From positions 2,976,001-3,040,000 of the forward strand of contig NZ_FPJG01000006.1 of NCBI RefSeq assembly GCF_900119165.1: 64,000 bases of DNA, written 5' to 3'. This document shows, in pieces, positions 8,743 through 17,234 of this stretch. Numbering within the stretch: the stretch's first letter is position 1; every line of letters starts with the position of its first letter. Source of the DNA: Amycolatopsis australiensis (GTDB lineage: Bacteria > Actinomycetota > Actinomycetes > Mycobacteriales > Pseudonocardiaceae). A program made the translations under genes and the position numbers. The notes under the pieces were generated by a model. The model was not told where the DNA came from. It saw nothing but the letters and a program-made list of their open reading frames with translations, and ran no database searches.

Positions 8743-10020
8743 TCAGTACGTGATCTCCACCCGCCTCATCGCGGCCGCGGCCGCCTCGTCGAACTTCCCG
8801 TCCTTCATCGCCGTCCGGCCGGGTTCGGTCCCGGTGCCGCCGACGTCCGGCCGCTGCCGCACCCCGGCCTGCCGCAGCGCGCCGGCCACGGCCTCGGCCC
8901 GCAGCTCGGCCAGCTCCTGCCGGCCCGCCGCGGTCGAGCCCGGCGGGTCGGCGGCGTAGCCGCGGATGGTGACCGGCGCGGCGGGGTTCCCGCCGAGCCG
9001 CGCGGTGATGCTCGCCGCGATGCCCCGCAGCAGGCTCTCGGCGCCGGGGGAGAGCGCGGCCGAGTCGCCCGCGAACCCGAGCGCGCTGTCGGAGACGACG
9101 GTGCTGACCTGCCCGCCCGGCCCGACCACCGACGTCACGCCCGGCACCGGCACGACCGGCGTGGCGGCGGAAGCCCGCGGCGCCTCGGCCGGGGTGCGTC
9201 GCTCGTCGAAATCGCAGCTCCCCGCCTGGGCCTTCGCGCAGATCGCGTGCCAGTACTGCGTCAGCTTGTCCCGGGACGCGCCGGGCAGCGGCGGCTGCGG
9301 CCCGGCGACGTCCCCGAGCCCGGTGAACAGGACCCGCCAGCCCGCCAGCCGCGGCAGCTCGTGCTTGGCCGCCAGCTGCTCGGCGACCGCCTGCGGATCC
9401 GCGTCCCAGCCGACCTGGCGCAGGTCGAAGGCGCCGGTCGTGCTCAGCCCGCTGCTGACCACGACGAGCGTGCCGGGCGTGACACCGCGCACGGCGGCGT
9501 CGACGCCGGCCAGCAGGTCCAGCCCGCTGTGGGTGGCCGCGGTGGCGGCGACGGCGTCCGCGGCGGCCCGGACGTTGCGCTCCACCAAGGACGGCCGCTG
9601 GAAGCCGTGTTCGAGCGAGCCGTCGGCGCGGCGCGGGGTCAGCACGATCGCGCGCGACTGGACGCCGTCGGCCGCCGAGATCAGCGCGACGCTGCTTTTG
9701 CCCGACCCCTGCGCGCTGACGTTGCCGCTGTTGGCCGCGTCGCGGAGCACGGCGAGCGCGGCTTCGGTGAGCGCGGGACGTGGTTCGTTCGCCGTCGCGC
9801 CCGCCACGATGACCACCCGGTCGCCGCCGCTCGCGGTGGCGGCCTCCCTGGCGTGGCCGGCGCACCCGGCGACGGCCGCCGCGACCAGGAATCCTCCGGC
9901 AATTGCCGTCCGCCGCGGCGATTGTCCGGCCATGGCCAGTGGCGATCGGCGGAACCGCAGGTGGATCGGGAAATTCGTCGATCGGCTGACTGATCTTCGT
10001 GACCTGTTCAGGGGCTTCAT
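8743..10020 (-). CDS. OmpA-family lipoprotein with vWA-like central region
   Basis: A 425-residue predicted secreted lipoprotein. A lipobox (AAAVAGC) lies near residue 53 after a long charged leader. The middle part has a Rossmann/vWA flavour (DRVVIVAGATANEPRP, LDLLAGVDAAVRGVTPGTL, VVVSSGLSTTGAFDL) without a clear MIDAS. The C-terminus (about 320-425) matches the OmpA peptidoglycan-binding domain: SALGFAGDSAALSPGAESLL, IRGYAADPPG and RAEAVAGALRQAGV. ATG 10020 is chosen for GGGGAGG six bases upstream; ATG 9933 would give a more ordinary signal peptide but has no ribosome site. It is a likely cell-wall anchor working with the downstream membrane protein. Confidence 0.85.
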   Translation of the reverse strand: MKPLNRSRRSVSRSTNFPIHLRFRRSPLAMAGQSPRRTAIAGGFLVAAAVAGCAGHAREAATASGGDRVVIVAGATANEPRPALTEAALAVLRDAANSGNVSAQGSGKSSVALISAADGVQSRAIVLTPRRADGSLEHGFQRPSLVERNVRAAADAVAATAATHSGLDLLAGVDAAVRGVTPGTLVVVSSGLSTTGAFDLRQVGWDADPQAVAEQLAAKHELPRLAGWRVLFTGLGDVAGPQPPLPGASRDKLTQYWHAICAKAQAGSCDFDERRTPAEAPRASAATPVVPVPGVTSVVGPGGQVSTVVSDSALGFAGDSAALSPGAESLLRGIAASITARLGGNPAAPVTIRGYAADPPGSTAAGRQELAELRAEAVAGALRQAGVRQRPDVGGTGTEPGRTAMKDGKFDEAAAAAMRRVEITY

Positions 10021-10278
10021 GGCGGCCTCCCCGGCTGCGATCGGCAAATCCAGGATGGCAGTTGCCGTGTAACGTCGTCAATTGTCAAAACGATGACGTT
10101 TGGTCGGACACCGCTCTGACCCGCGCTGATGGCTGCCGTCGAGGCGAGGCTGAACCGGGAACGAGCACCGACCGTGTGACCGGAACAGGCTGGTGACGGC
10201 CGTGTGGCCGGCAGGAACGCGACACGCCCGCACTTGACAACGGGCGAGAGGCAATTGCCGGAGCGGAGGGTCTACGCT

Positions 10279-11760
10279 GTGCCGGTGGTGAAGCGCGATC
10301 CCCGCGTGGAAGGGGTCCGGGCCGTCCTCCGCAGGTTGCGGACGCGCTCCGGGCTCACCGTCGAACGCCTCGGTACCACCGAGGTCGACCTCAGCGTGCT
10401 CGCCGACCTGCCCGCGGTACGCCGGGTCGTCGAGGACACCGGCGTGACGACCGCGGAAGCCATCGTCGCCGTCGTCTCCGAGGTCGTGGGCCGGCTCGAG
10501 CCGACCGACCAGCTCGTCGCGGACGCGACCCTGGCCCTCGGCGTCCTCCGGTCCCGGCTCGCCGCGCGGCCGGAGCTGACCGGCATCTACGCCGACGACC
10601 TCGGCGAGCGCCGGGCCGCCCTGTCCACGCGCTGGGAAGCACTGCACACCGCCCTCGGCATCGCCCGGGTCCCGGCTGCCGCGAGCGTCCGCAGCCTGCG
10701 GAGCACGATCGAGGGCGAGACCCTCGCCCGGCTGGCCGAGCTGTGCGTGCACGCCGCCGACGTGCCACTGCCCCGCCAGGAGCCCGCCGCCCCGCCCGCG
10801 CACACGATCGTCGTCGTCGGCGGCGCGGTCACCGACCACGTGATCGTGTCCGACGACTGGCCGGACGTCGGGGCCTCGGTGCAGGCGCGGACGTTCGACG
10901 ACCACCCCGGCGGCAAAGGCCTCAACCTGGCCGTCGCGAGCAAGCGTCTCGGGCTCGAGGCGAAGCTCATCGCCGCGATCGGCGGCGACACCCAGGCGGC
11001 GGAGCTCGTGCAGTACATGCGCACCGAGGGCCTGAGCACCGAATGCATCCGGGAGAAGCCGGGGACGGTCAACCCGCGCGCGCTGATGCTCGTCGCCAAC
11101 AACGGCGAAACCCGTTACCTGGGCTGGATGAACGAGACGGCGGTGGCACTGTCCGCACGCGACCGGTCGGAGCCGACGATGCGGCAGGCGTTCGCCGGGG
11201 CGGACGCGGTCCTGGTCACGCTCGAACCGCCGATGGACACCGTCCGCTGGGCGCTCGCGACCGCCGCGGCCCAGCCACGGAACCCGATCGTGCTGCTCCA
11301 GGCCTCCCCGCCGCGCGAGGCGCCGCAGCAGCTGTACCGGTTGCTGAGCGGGGTGGACTACCTCGTCGGCCGGGAAAACGAGCTGCGCGGGCTGCTGTAC
11401 GACCCGGGCGAGCCGGAAGACGTGGACCAGCTGGCCCGTTCGCTGCTGGCCCTGGGCGTCGGCGCGGTCTGCGTGGTCGAGAGCTTCGGCTGCAAAGTCC
11501 GTTCCACCCTGCTGTCGCGGGACATCCCCGGCCCGCCGGTGCCGCTCAATGACGCGCCCGGCGCCCGGGAGGCTTTCTCGGCGGCCCTGGTCCATCACCT
11601 GATCCGGGAAGGTGACGGCCGGACGCGGGAGCAGGCGCTGGAATGGGCGGTCGCGGCGATGTCGACCAACCCGACCCTGGACGAGATCACGAACTCCATG
11701 CCGGCCACCGACGACGTCGAGCGGACCCTGGAGACGGAAAAAAGCCTGGAGCCCTCTTGA
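10279..11760 (+). CDS. PfkB-family sugar/nucleoside kinase with extra N-terminal domain
   Basis: A 493-residue fusion. Residues about 1-160 form a helical domain I cannot name (motifs TRSGLTVERLGTTEVDLS, PTDQLVADATLALGVLRSR, YADDLGERRAALSTRWEALH). Residues about 175-470 are a ribokinase-type PfkB fold: VVVGGAVTDHVI, the substrate motif HPGGKGLNLAVASKRLG, IGGDTQAAELV, VGRENEL and the C-terminal PGAREAFSAAL. The last corresponds to the PfkB anion-hole motif DTxGAGD but reads DAPGAREAF, so the catalytic Asp is not obvious and activity may be altered. GTG 10279 follows GGAGGG by eight bases. The stop overlaps the start of the GTP-cyclohydrolase-like gene. Confidence 0.88.
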   Translation: MPVVKRDPRVEGVRAVLRRLRTRSGLTVERLGTTEVDLSVLADLPAVRRVVEDTGVTTAEAIVAVVSEVVGRLEPTDQLVADATLALGVLRSRLAARPELTGIYADDLGERRAALSTRWEALHTALGIARVPAAASVRSLRSTIEGETLARLAELCVHAADVPLPRQEPAAPPAHTIVVVGGAVTDHVIVSDDWPDVGASVQARTFDDHPGGKGLNLAVASKRLGLEAKLIAAIGGDTQAAELVQYMRTEGLSTECIREKPGTVNPRALMLVANNGETRYLGWMNETAVALSARDRSEPTMRQAFAGADAVLVTLEPPMDTVRWALATAAAQPRNPIVLLQASPPREAPQQLYRLLSGVDYLVGRENELRGLLYDPGEPEDVDQLARSLLALGVGAVCVVESFGCKVRSTLLSRDIPGPPVPLNDAPGAREAFSAALVHHLIREGDGRTREQALEWAVAAMSTNPTLDEITNSMPATDDVERTLETEKSLEPS

Positions 11761-12434
11761 CCGACACGGTGCAGCACGAGCTGGACGGCGCCAACGGCGC
11801 GTTCAAGGTGGTCGTCCTGGGCGACCGGAGCGACCAGCCGAACCCGGCGTGCGCGATGGTGTACGGCGACCCGGTGGACGGGTGCCCGGTGCGCGTGCAT
11901 TCCCGCTGCCTCTACGGCGAGATCTTCGAAGCCACCACGTGCGACTGCCTGTTCCAGCTGAGGATGTCGCAGAAGGTCATCCGCGACCACGGTTCCGGAG
12001 TGCTGATCTACCTGGACCAGGAGGGCCGCGGCGAAGGGCTGCTGGCGAAGGCGGAGGGCTACCGGCTCTGCCAGAAGACGGGCATCGACACGTTCGACGC
12101 CTACGCGGAGCTGGGCTACAAGGCGGACAGCCGGTCCTATGCGGACGCTGTCGCGCTGTTGAAACACTTGGGGCTGAAGGAAATCAGCCTGCTGACGAAC
12201 AACCCGGCCAAGTGGGAAGCGCTGGCCTTGGCGGGCATCAAGGTGCGCCAGCAGCCGTTGATCATGCCCGAGCCCGGTGACCTCGCCCGCGCGTATCTGG
12301 CGGCGAAGGAACTGCAGGGGCACATGTTTTCCCTGACGTCGCGGCGCAGGCGCCGGATGGACATCACGCGGAAGGTCGTGGTCTCGTCGCTCACGAGGTT
12401 CACCGGCCGGTCGAAGGCGCGCGCCGGTCAGTAG
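11757..12434 (+). CDS. GTP cyclohydrolase II-like protein
   Basis: A 225-residue RibA-type enzyme without the DHBP synthase domain of bifunctional RibBA. The zinc ligands are visible in VHSRCLYGEIFEATTCDCLF (Cys, CxC), and the GTP-binding and catalytic parts in YLDQEGRGEGLL and ISLLTNNPAKWEAL. Canonical GCH2 opens GTP to a diaminopyrimidine, the first step of riboflavin synthesis. Here it starts with TTG inside the TTGA overlap with the PfkB-fusion stop, with GGAG five bases before, so the two are a translational unit. With no other riboflavin genes adjacent, a specialised role with the kinase is more likely than housekeeping RibA. Confidence 0.88.
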   Translation: MTDTVQHELDGANGAFKVVVLGDRSDQPNPACAMVYGDPVDGCPVRVHSRCLYGEIFEATTCDCLFQLRMSQKVIRDHGSGVLIYLDQEGRGEGLLAKAEGYRLCQKTGIDTFDAYAELGYKADSRSYADAVALLKHLGLKEISLLTNNPAKWEALALAGIKVRQQPLIMPEPGDLARAYLAAKELQGHMFSLTSRRRRRMDITRKVVVSSLTRFTGRSKARAGQ

Positions 12435-12874
12435 CCCGGAGCCGGCCAGGCCGGGTGAACCGGCGGTGGCGATGGTCGATCGGCGTCCCGGGCCGGAACC
12501 GGATCTCGTACTCGGCCACCGTCACCTCGCCCGGCGCCAGCGGACGCGTCAGCCGATCTTCCCGCCGGCATGCCGGTCTCCCGGTCCACGCAGTCCTGGC
12601 CGAGCCGGGCGTAGCGGTAGCGCGATCCGCTGACAGGGGGTCATCAGGCGGCGGCGTTCGATGCGGCAGGCGGCGTCGTCGACCCGGCGCCCGCGACGAT
12701 GAACGTCTTGGTGCCGCTCATGGCCGGCGGCGAGCGAAGCCTCGTGGATCGCGCTGATCTGCGGGACGCCGAATCCCGCGGCCGCAAGAGTGGCCGAGTG
12801 TAGCTTCCAAGTACAAGCTTCAGCATGTTGTCCGGTCTTTCACAAGCGGCCCTCGATCCGGCATCATTTTCCGG
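12435..12874. other. Gene-free stretch with possible coding relic
   Basis: No ORF here has convincing coding character. On the minus strand, around 12440-12550, LAPGEVTVAEYEIRFRPG resembles a piece of a real protein, but it is bounded by stops and frame changes. The last 60 bp are AT-richer and likely hold the promoter of the pentapeptide gene. Confidence 0.4.
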
Positions 12875-14044
12875 ATGATGCGACGACTATTCCGGTCCTG
12901 GAGGGTCACCGCCGCGACGCTCGGTGTTGTCGCGGTCCTCGCCGGCTTTGTCTTCACTGTCTGGCTCGGCCCGCGTTTGATCGCCCGGGAGGTCCTGGCG
13001 GACGCAAAGGCCACCGCGGCCGATCGCGAGAAGGCCGTCCACGATGCCCGAGTGATGATAATCTCGCTCGGTGGCGGAATAGTCGTCGTTACCGGCCTGC
13101 TGTACACCGCAAGAAACTACCGGCTGAACCATCGGGGGCAAATCACCGACAGGTTCGCCAACGCGCTCGAAAGACTAGGCTCCAACGAACTGTACATTCG
13201 TATCGGCGGCATCCATGCGCTCGAACACGTCATGCACGACTCGCCAGAGTTCGGCACGGACGTCGTTCAAGTTCTTGTCAATTTCATTCGTGCCCGTAGT
13301 CCGCGTCGCGCCGACAATGCTGACGAGAACGCCAACTGGATGCACCCACCAGGCTGGATCGAAGAACCAGATCGCCCAGACGAGCCGCTGCCAGATGTAC
13401 AAGCAGCGCTCAGTGCGGTGGGTCGACGTCCGACGCAGAAATACTATGGCAACGCACCCGTCAACTTGCGCGGATTGCATTTGCGGGGTGCCGACCTGAG
13501 CGAAGCGAATCTGGCAAACGTCGACTTCGAAGATACTGACCTCGCCGAATGCCGGCTGAACTTTGCCGATCTCACTGACGCTTCGCTCAGTCAGGCTAAC
13601 CTGGAGGGCGCCAGGCTCAACCGCGCCGATTTGACCAAAGTCACTCTTGAGGCTGCCCAGCTCGCTCGCGCCAGCCTCCGCGGCGCCAACCTCACCGAAG
13701 CACTGCTTGGTCAGGCCGACCTCACGGGAGCCAATCTCAGTCGCGCCGATCTTTCCAACGCGCACGTTAGTAATGCTCGCCTCGTCGACGTAAACTTCCA
13801 GAAGGCAAAATTGACCAGTACCTTCCTCTACCGGGCCGATCTGGTGGGGGCAAACCTTGCTTGCGCCGATCTCAGTAATGCCTATCTTGAAGGCGCTGAC
13901 TTGACTGGTGCGAATCTTCACGATGCTACATTGACGGGGGCGGACTTCAGGTTTGCCGACCTGTCGCGCGCCACGATTGCAGGCTATATTCACGATACAA
14001 ATATCACGATGAATCAGCTTTCGCAAGCTTTGTCCGGCGAATAG
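12875..14044 (+). CDS. Membrane-anchored pentapeptide-repeat protein
   Basis: A 389-residue protein. Two membrane segments lie at about 11-32 (VTAATLGVVAVLAGFVFTVW) and 61-78 (VMIISLGGGIVVVTGLLY). A conserved linker RGQITDRFANALERLG and IRIGGIHALEHV follows, typical of this actinobacterial family, and residues about 197-375 carry pentapeptide repeats (ADLSEANLAN, ADLTGANLHD) predicted to form a right-handed beta-helix. Function in such membrane forms is unknown. Third-position GC is visibly lower than in neighbours (many AAT, GAT, ATT codons), suggesting transfer. It converges on the fasciclin gene across a strong hairpin. Confidence 0.9.
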   Translation: MMRRLFRSWRVTAATLGVVAVLAGFVFTVWLGPRLIAREVLADAKATAADREKAVHDARVMIISLGGGIVVVTGLLYTARNYRLNHRGQITDRFANALERLGSNELYIRIGGIHALEHVMHDSPEFGTDVVQVLVNFIRARSPRRADNADENANWMHPPGWIEEPDRPDEPLPDVQAALSAVGRRPTQKYYGNAPVNLRGLHLRGADLSEANLANVDFEDTDLAECRLNFADLTDASLSQANLEGARLNRADLTKVTLEAAQLARASLRGANLTEALLGQADLTGANLSRADLSNAHVSNARLVDVNFQKAKLTSTFLYRADLVGANLACADLSNAYLEGADLTGANLHDATLTGADFRFADLSRATIAGYIHDTNITMNQLSQALSGE

Positions 14045-14096
14045 ACTTCGGCCGGAGCGCGTAGAGCTCCAGCCGCCGGTCGCGTCCTCGGCCGCG

Positions 14097-14135
14097 ACGT
14101 GCCCGGCGCTGCCGATGGAGCAGCGCCGGGCACGT
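14097..14135. terminator. Bidirectional hairpin terminator
   Basis: Perfect 16-bp arms ACGTGCCCGGCGCTGC and GCAGCGCCGGGCACGT with a seven-base loop lie between the convergent pentapeptide and fasciclin genes. There is no long T-tract, as is common in actinomycetes. Confidence 0.75.
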
Positions 14136-14151
14136 GTCCGGGGGCGGGGAT

Positions 14152-14832
14152 TTACTTGTTGGTCCCGGGGGTGAGCACCTTGTCGATGACGAAGACGGTG
14201 GCGTTCTTGGTGGGAATGTTGCCGCACAGGATCTTCGCGCCGTTGATGGTCATGTTCTCCCCGGAGCCTTCGACCTTGACGGGGCCGCCGGCGGTGTTGA
14301 GGGTGTCCACCGAGCCGGCGGCGGCGAGGCCCTTGGCGTCGTAGCGCTTGCCGACGACGTGGTACTGCAGGATCGGCGCCAGCTGGTCGGGCTTGCCGGC
14401 CAGCTCGTTGAACTTCGCGTCACCCAATGCGGCGAAGGCCGGGTCGGCCGGGGCGAACACGGTGATGGCGGACTGGCTGTTGAGCGTGTCGACGAGGTTG
14501 GTGGCCTTGACCGCGGCGACCAGCTTGGTCAGCAGCGGGTTGGTCGAGGCGGCCGACGCGACCGGCTGCGGGCCCATCGAGTCGAGCGAACCCGGGGCGC
14601 TGCCCTGCGGCAGCTGGGAACACGCGGGCCCGAACACGTCGGCGTTGGTCGTCACACCGTCGGTGGAGCCGGACGCGGCGCTCGGCATCGGGGCCGACAT
14701 CGAGCTGGACGGCGCCGGCGCGGGGGCGCTGCCGGAGCTGCCCGAGGACGCGGTGTCGCTGCTGCTGCACGCGGTCAGGGCCAGGGCGGCGACCGCGGTG
14801 ATGCCGGCACCGGCAATACGCATGGATTTCAC
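14152..14832 (-). CDS. Fasciclin-domain lipoprotein
   Basis: A 226-residue predicted lipoprotein. The signal ends in LALTACSSS, a lipobox near residue 22, followed by a Ser/Ala/Pro-rich linker. Residues about 90-225 are one FAS1 (fasciclin) domain with the conserved H1 and H2 regions: DTLNSQSAITVFAPADPAFA and LQYHVVGKRYDA. Mycobacterial relatives are MPT70/MPT83. GTG 14832 is preferred because GGAG lies seven bases upstream. The SuoX-like oxidoreductase lies 138 bp upstream on the same strand, a neighbourhood seen in several actinomycetes, so they may share envelope-redox regulation. Confidence 0.92.
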   Translation of the reverse strand: MKSMRIAGAGITAVAALALTACSSSDTASSGSSGSAPAPAPSSSMSAPMPSAASGSTDGVTTNADVFGPACSQLPQGSAPGSLDSMGPQPVASAASTNPLLTKLVAAVKATNLVDTLNSQSAITVFAPADPAFAALGDAKFNELAGKPDQLAPILQYHVVGKRYDAKGLAAAGSVDTLNTAGGPVKVEGSGENMTINGAKILCGNIPTKNATVFVIDKVLTPGTNK

Positions 14833-14970
14833 GATGATGCTCCGATTCAACTGAGGAAAAAAAGGGAAGGCGGCGAAGCGGTCCGTACGCCGTCGTTGTT
14901 GCTCACTGGTGATTCGGTGCCCATCCGGACGTGGATTGGTTGATCGGGAGAGTTTTTCCGGGAATGTGAT

Positions 14971-16548
14971 TCAGCTGACGGTGATGGTGGCGCTGTGCCG
15001 GCCGGTGGCGCCGTCGGGGACGGTGCCGGCGCGGTCGGCCGTCTGGGTGTAGCCGGACTTGTCGGTGGCGCGGCATTCGATCTGGTGCACGCCGGCGGCG
15101 AGCTTGAATTCGGTCCACCACATGCGCCAGGTGTCGAGGTTCACCTCATGGGAGAGGGTGGCTTCCTGCCACGCGCCCTGGTCGGCGCGGACTTCGACCT
15201 TGCTGATCCCGGTGTGCTGGGCCCAGGCCGTCCCGGCGACGCGCACCGTTCCGGCCGGCATGGTCGCGAATCCCTTGGGCGTATCGATCCGGGATTCGGT
15301 CTTGATCGGCGCCTCCCGGGCCCAGCCCCGCTTGAGCCAGTACGCCTGCTTGGCCGCCCACGTCGTGACCTCCAGGTCGACCACCCACTTCGTCGCCGAG
15401 ACGTAGCCGAACAGGCCGGGCGTGACCAGCCGGGCGGGGAAGCCGTGTTCCAGCGGCAACGGCTCGCCGTTCATCCCGATGGCCAGCATGGCCCCACGAC
15501 GCCGGTCCGTCGCCGCGGCCACCGGAGTGCCGGACGTCCAGCCGTCGACGCTGGTGGAGAACAGCTGTTCCGCGCCGGCTTGGACCCCGGCTTCGTCGAG
15601 CAGGTCGGCCAGGTCGATGCCGATGAAGTTCGACGTCGACACGTAGTCACCACCGACCTCGTTGGACACACATGTCATGGTGATCGTGCGCTCCACCAGC
15701 GGGCGGTCGTGGATGTCGCGGTAGCGGTACCGGCGTTCCCGGTCCACCATGCCGTGGATGCGCAGGCTCCAGTCCTCGGTACGCACCTGCGGCACCGACA
15801 ACGCCGTATCGACCCGGTAGAACCGGGAATTCGAGGTGAGGAACGCCGGTGTGCCGAGCTTGGCGAAGTCGGCGTCGGCCGGGATCGCCGGGGCGGTCCG
15901 GGCCGGCACGAGCTTGCCGACCGCCTCCCGGGACGCGGTCGCGTCACGGGTGCCGCTGAGCAGCTGGCCACCGGCGCCGAGCACGCCCGCGCCCACCGCG
16001 ACCCCGGCGCCGCCGAGCAGGAACGCCCGCCGCGGAGTGCCGGTCTTCACGCCGGTGCCGGTGTCGCCGCGCACGCGTGGCGCGAGACGGTGCAGCAGCA
16101 CGAACACCGCGACGCCGACGACGAGACTGGCCAGCGGGGCCAGCAGCGCCACCGCGGCCAAATCGGGACGGGCGTAGACGGCGGCAAGGCCGACCACGCC
16201 GAACAGGGTGATGACGACGGCACCGGGCCATCGGGACCGCAGCGACAGCAGGCCCGCGAGCGCGGCGGCCAGCACCATCACCACGGCCATGCCGGAGAGC
16301 AGCACCAGCTTGTCGTAGGTGCCGAAGGTGCGGACGGCGAAGTCCTTCAACTCGACCGGGGTCAGGTCGATCGCACCGTTGCCCACCGCCAGGTACGGCG
16401 AAGCGTTGATGTTGACGAATCCGGCAACGAGATGTCCCGCGGCCAGCGCCGCGGCCAGTGCCAGCACCCCGGCAGCCGCCGCGGACAGCACACGCAACCG
16501 AGCCCGCGGCGGCGGGTGCTCGGCGGGGAAGACTTCGGAAGCGGCCAT
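14971..16548 (-). CDS. Membrane-bound SuoX-like molybdopterin oxidoreductase
   Basis: A 525-residue protein. The N-terminal 160 residues contain four to five membrane segments, then PRRAFLLGGAGVAVGAG, a twin-arginine-like motif before a further hydrophobic stretch, which would place the catalytic part outside the membrane. Residues about 240-430 are the oxidoreductase molybdopterin-binding domain, with the cofactor Cys in TMTCVSNEVGG and the pterin-site residues around LPLEHGFPARLV. Residues about 435-525 form the Mo-cofactor dimerisation/Ig-like domain. The substrate is unknown. It precedes the fasciclin lipoprotein. Confidence 0.9.
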   Translation of the reverse strand: MAASEVFPAEHPPPRARLRVLSAAAAGVLALAAALAAGHLVAGFVNINASPYLAVGNGAIDLTPVELKDFAVRTFGTYDKLVLLSGMAVVMVLAAALAGLLSLRSRWPGAVVITLFGVVGLAAVYARPDLAAVALLAPLASLVVGVAVFVLLHRLAPRVRGDTGTGVKTGTPRRAFLLGGAGVAVGAGVLGAGGQLLSGTRDATASREAVGKLVPARTAPAIPADADFAKLGTPAFLTSNSRFYRVDTALSVPQVRTEDWSLRIHGMVDRERRYRYRDIHDRPLVERTITMTCVSNEVGGDYVSTSNFIGIDLADLLDEAGVQAGAEQLFSTSVDGWTSGTPVAAATDRRRGAMLAIGMNGEPLPLEHGFPARLVTPGLFGYVSATKWVVDLEVTTWAAKQAYWLKRGWAREAPIKTESRIDTPKGFATMPAGTVRVAGTAWAQHTGISKVEVRADQGAWQEATLSHEVNLDTWRMWWTEFKLAAGVHQIECRATDKSGYTQTADRAGTVPDGATGRHSATITVS

Positions 16549-16662
16549 ATCCGGTGTTCGGTCACCGCGCCGTCGCGGATTGGCTGCTTCACCCGAACGA
16601 CCCGACTGGCGCAGTCGTCCAGGACCGGCCCGGGCAGGCGCTCGATCACTTCGGCGCGTTCG

Positions 16663-17234
16663 TCAGCGCACTCGGCGGTCGGTGGCGGTGGTGAACCGGA
16701 ATCCGATGCCGACCGGGACCGTCTCCAGATCGAGAGCCTGCCGGAGCCGGGGAAGTCCTTCGGTGTTGATTCGCCCGCGGGTCGATGCCGGGTCGCCGTC
16801 CTGCTCGACGGTGACGGTCAGGGCCAGCGTCGGGTTCTCGCGCGGTCCGGCGAGCGTCGCGCGGGCGTGGTGCACGCCGGGGTAGCTGCGGAGTTCTTCG
16901 GTGAAGGGCGCGACTGCGGCGTCGGTGGCGAGTTCGGTCCGGCCGCGTGCGGGTTCGGTGCCGGATCGCCAGGTCTGGGTCCGTGGCCGGCGGGTCAGCT
17001 GGGCGAGGAGCGACCGCAGGCGAGCAGCCCGAGCACCACCGCGACCGCGGCCGTGACGTACCACACCCACGTCGGCGGTGCCGCCGTGCCGGGGACGAGC
17101 GGGGCCGCCGGGTCCGCGACGGCGAGGCGGCGGAAGTGGGTCGCGAGCGCGAATCCGCCCGCGGCGAGCAGGCTCACACCGAGCAGCCCGAGCAGCGTGC
17201 GGTTCAAGCGGGCCGGCCGGTTGAGGTTCGTCAT
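16663..17234 (-). pseudogene. AmaP-like Asp23-operon membrane protein, apparent frameshift
   Basis: This encodes an alkaline-shock membrane anchor (AmaP-type) protein in two frames. The first part (start ATG 17234, LLGLLGVSLLAAGGFALA and TWVWYVTAAVAVVLGLLAC) carries two membrane segments and runs into a stop at 16995. The second part continues in another frame with LRSLLAQLTRRPRT, DAAVAPFTEELRSYPGV and RRINTEGLPRLRQALD-type sequence (here RGRINTEGLPRLRQAL) to 16663. The switch lies near 17015 in a GC-rich run. The 572-nt span equals a whole gene with one base missing or two extra. It could be a sequencing error or a genuine break. The start overlaps the DUF6286 stop. Confidence 0.78.

Noticed and set aside
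5996..10081. A continuous 1361-codon minus-strand frame
   Set aside because: It runs antisense to the EamA gene and out of frame with the two neighbouring minus-strand genes; only its last 295 codons are the LysR gene.
12644..12826. 60-codon minus-strand ORF before the pentapeptide gene
   Set aside because: No ribosome site, Arg/Ser-rich composition typical of antisense frames.
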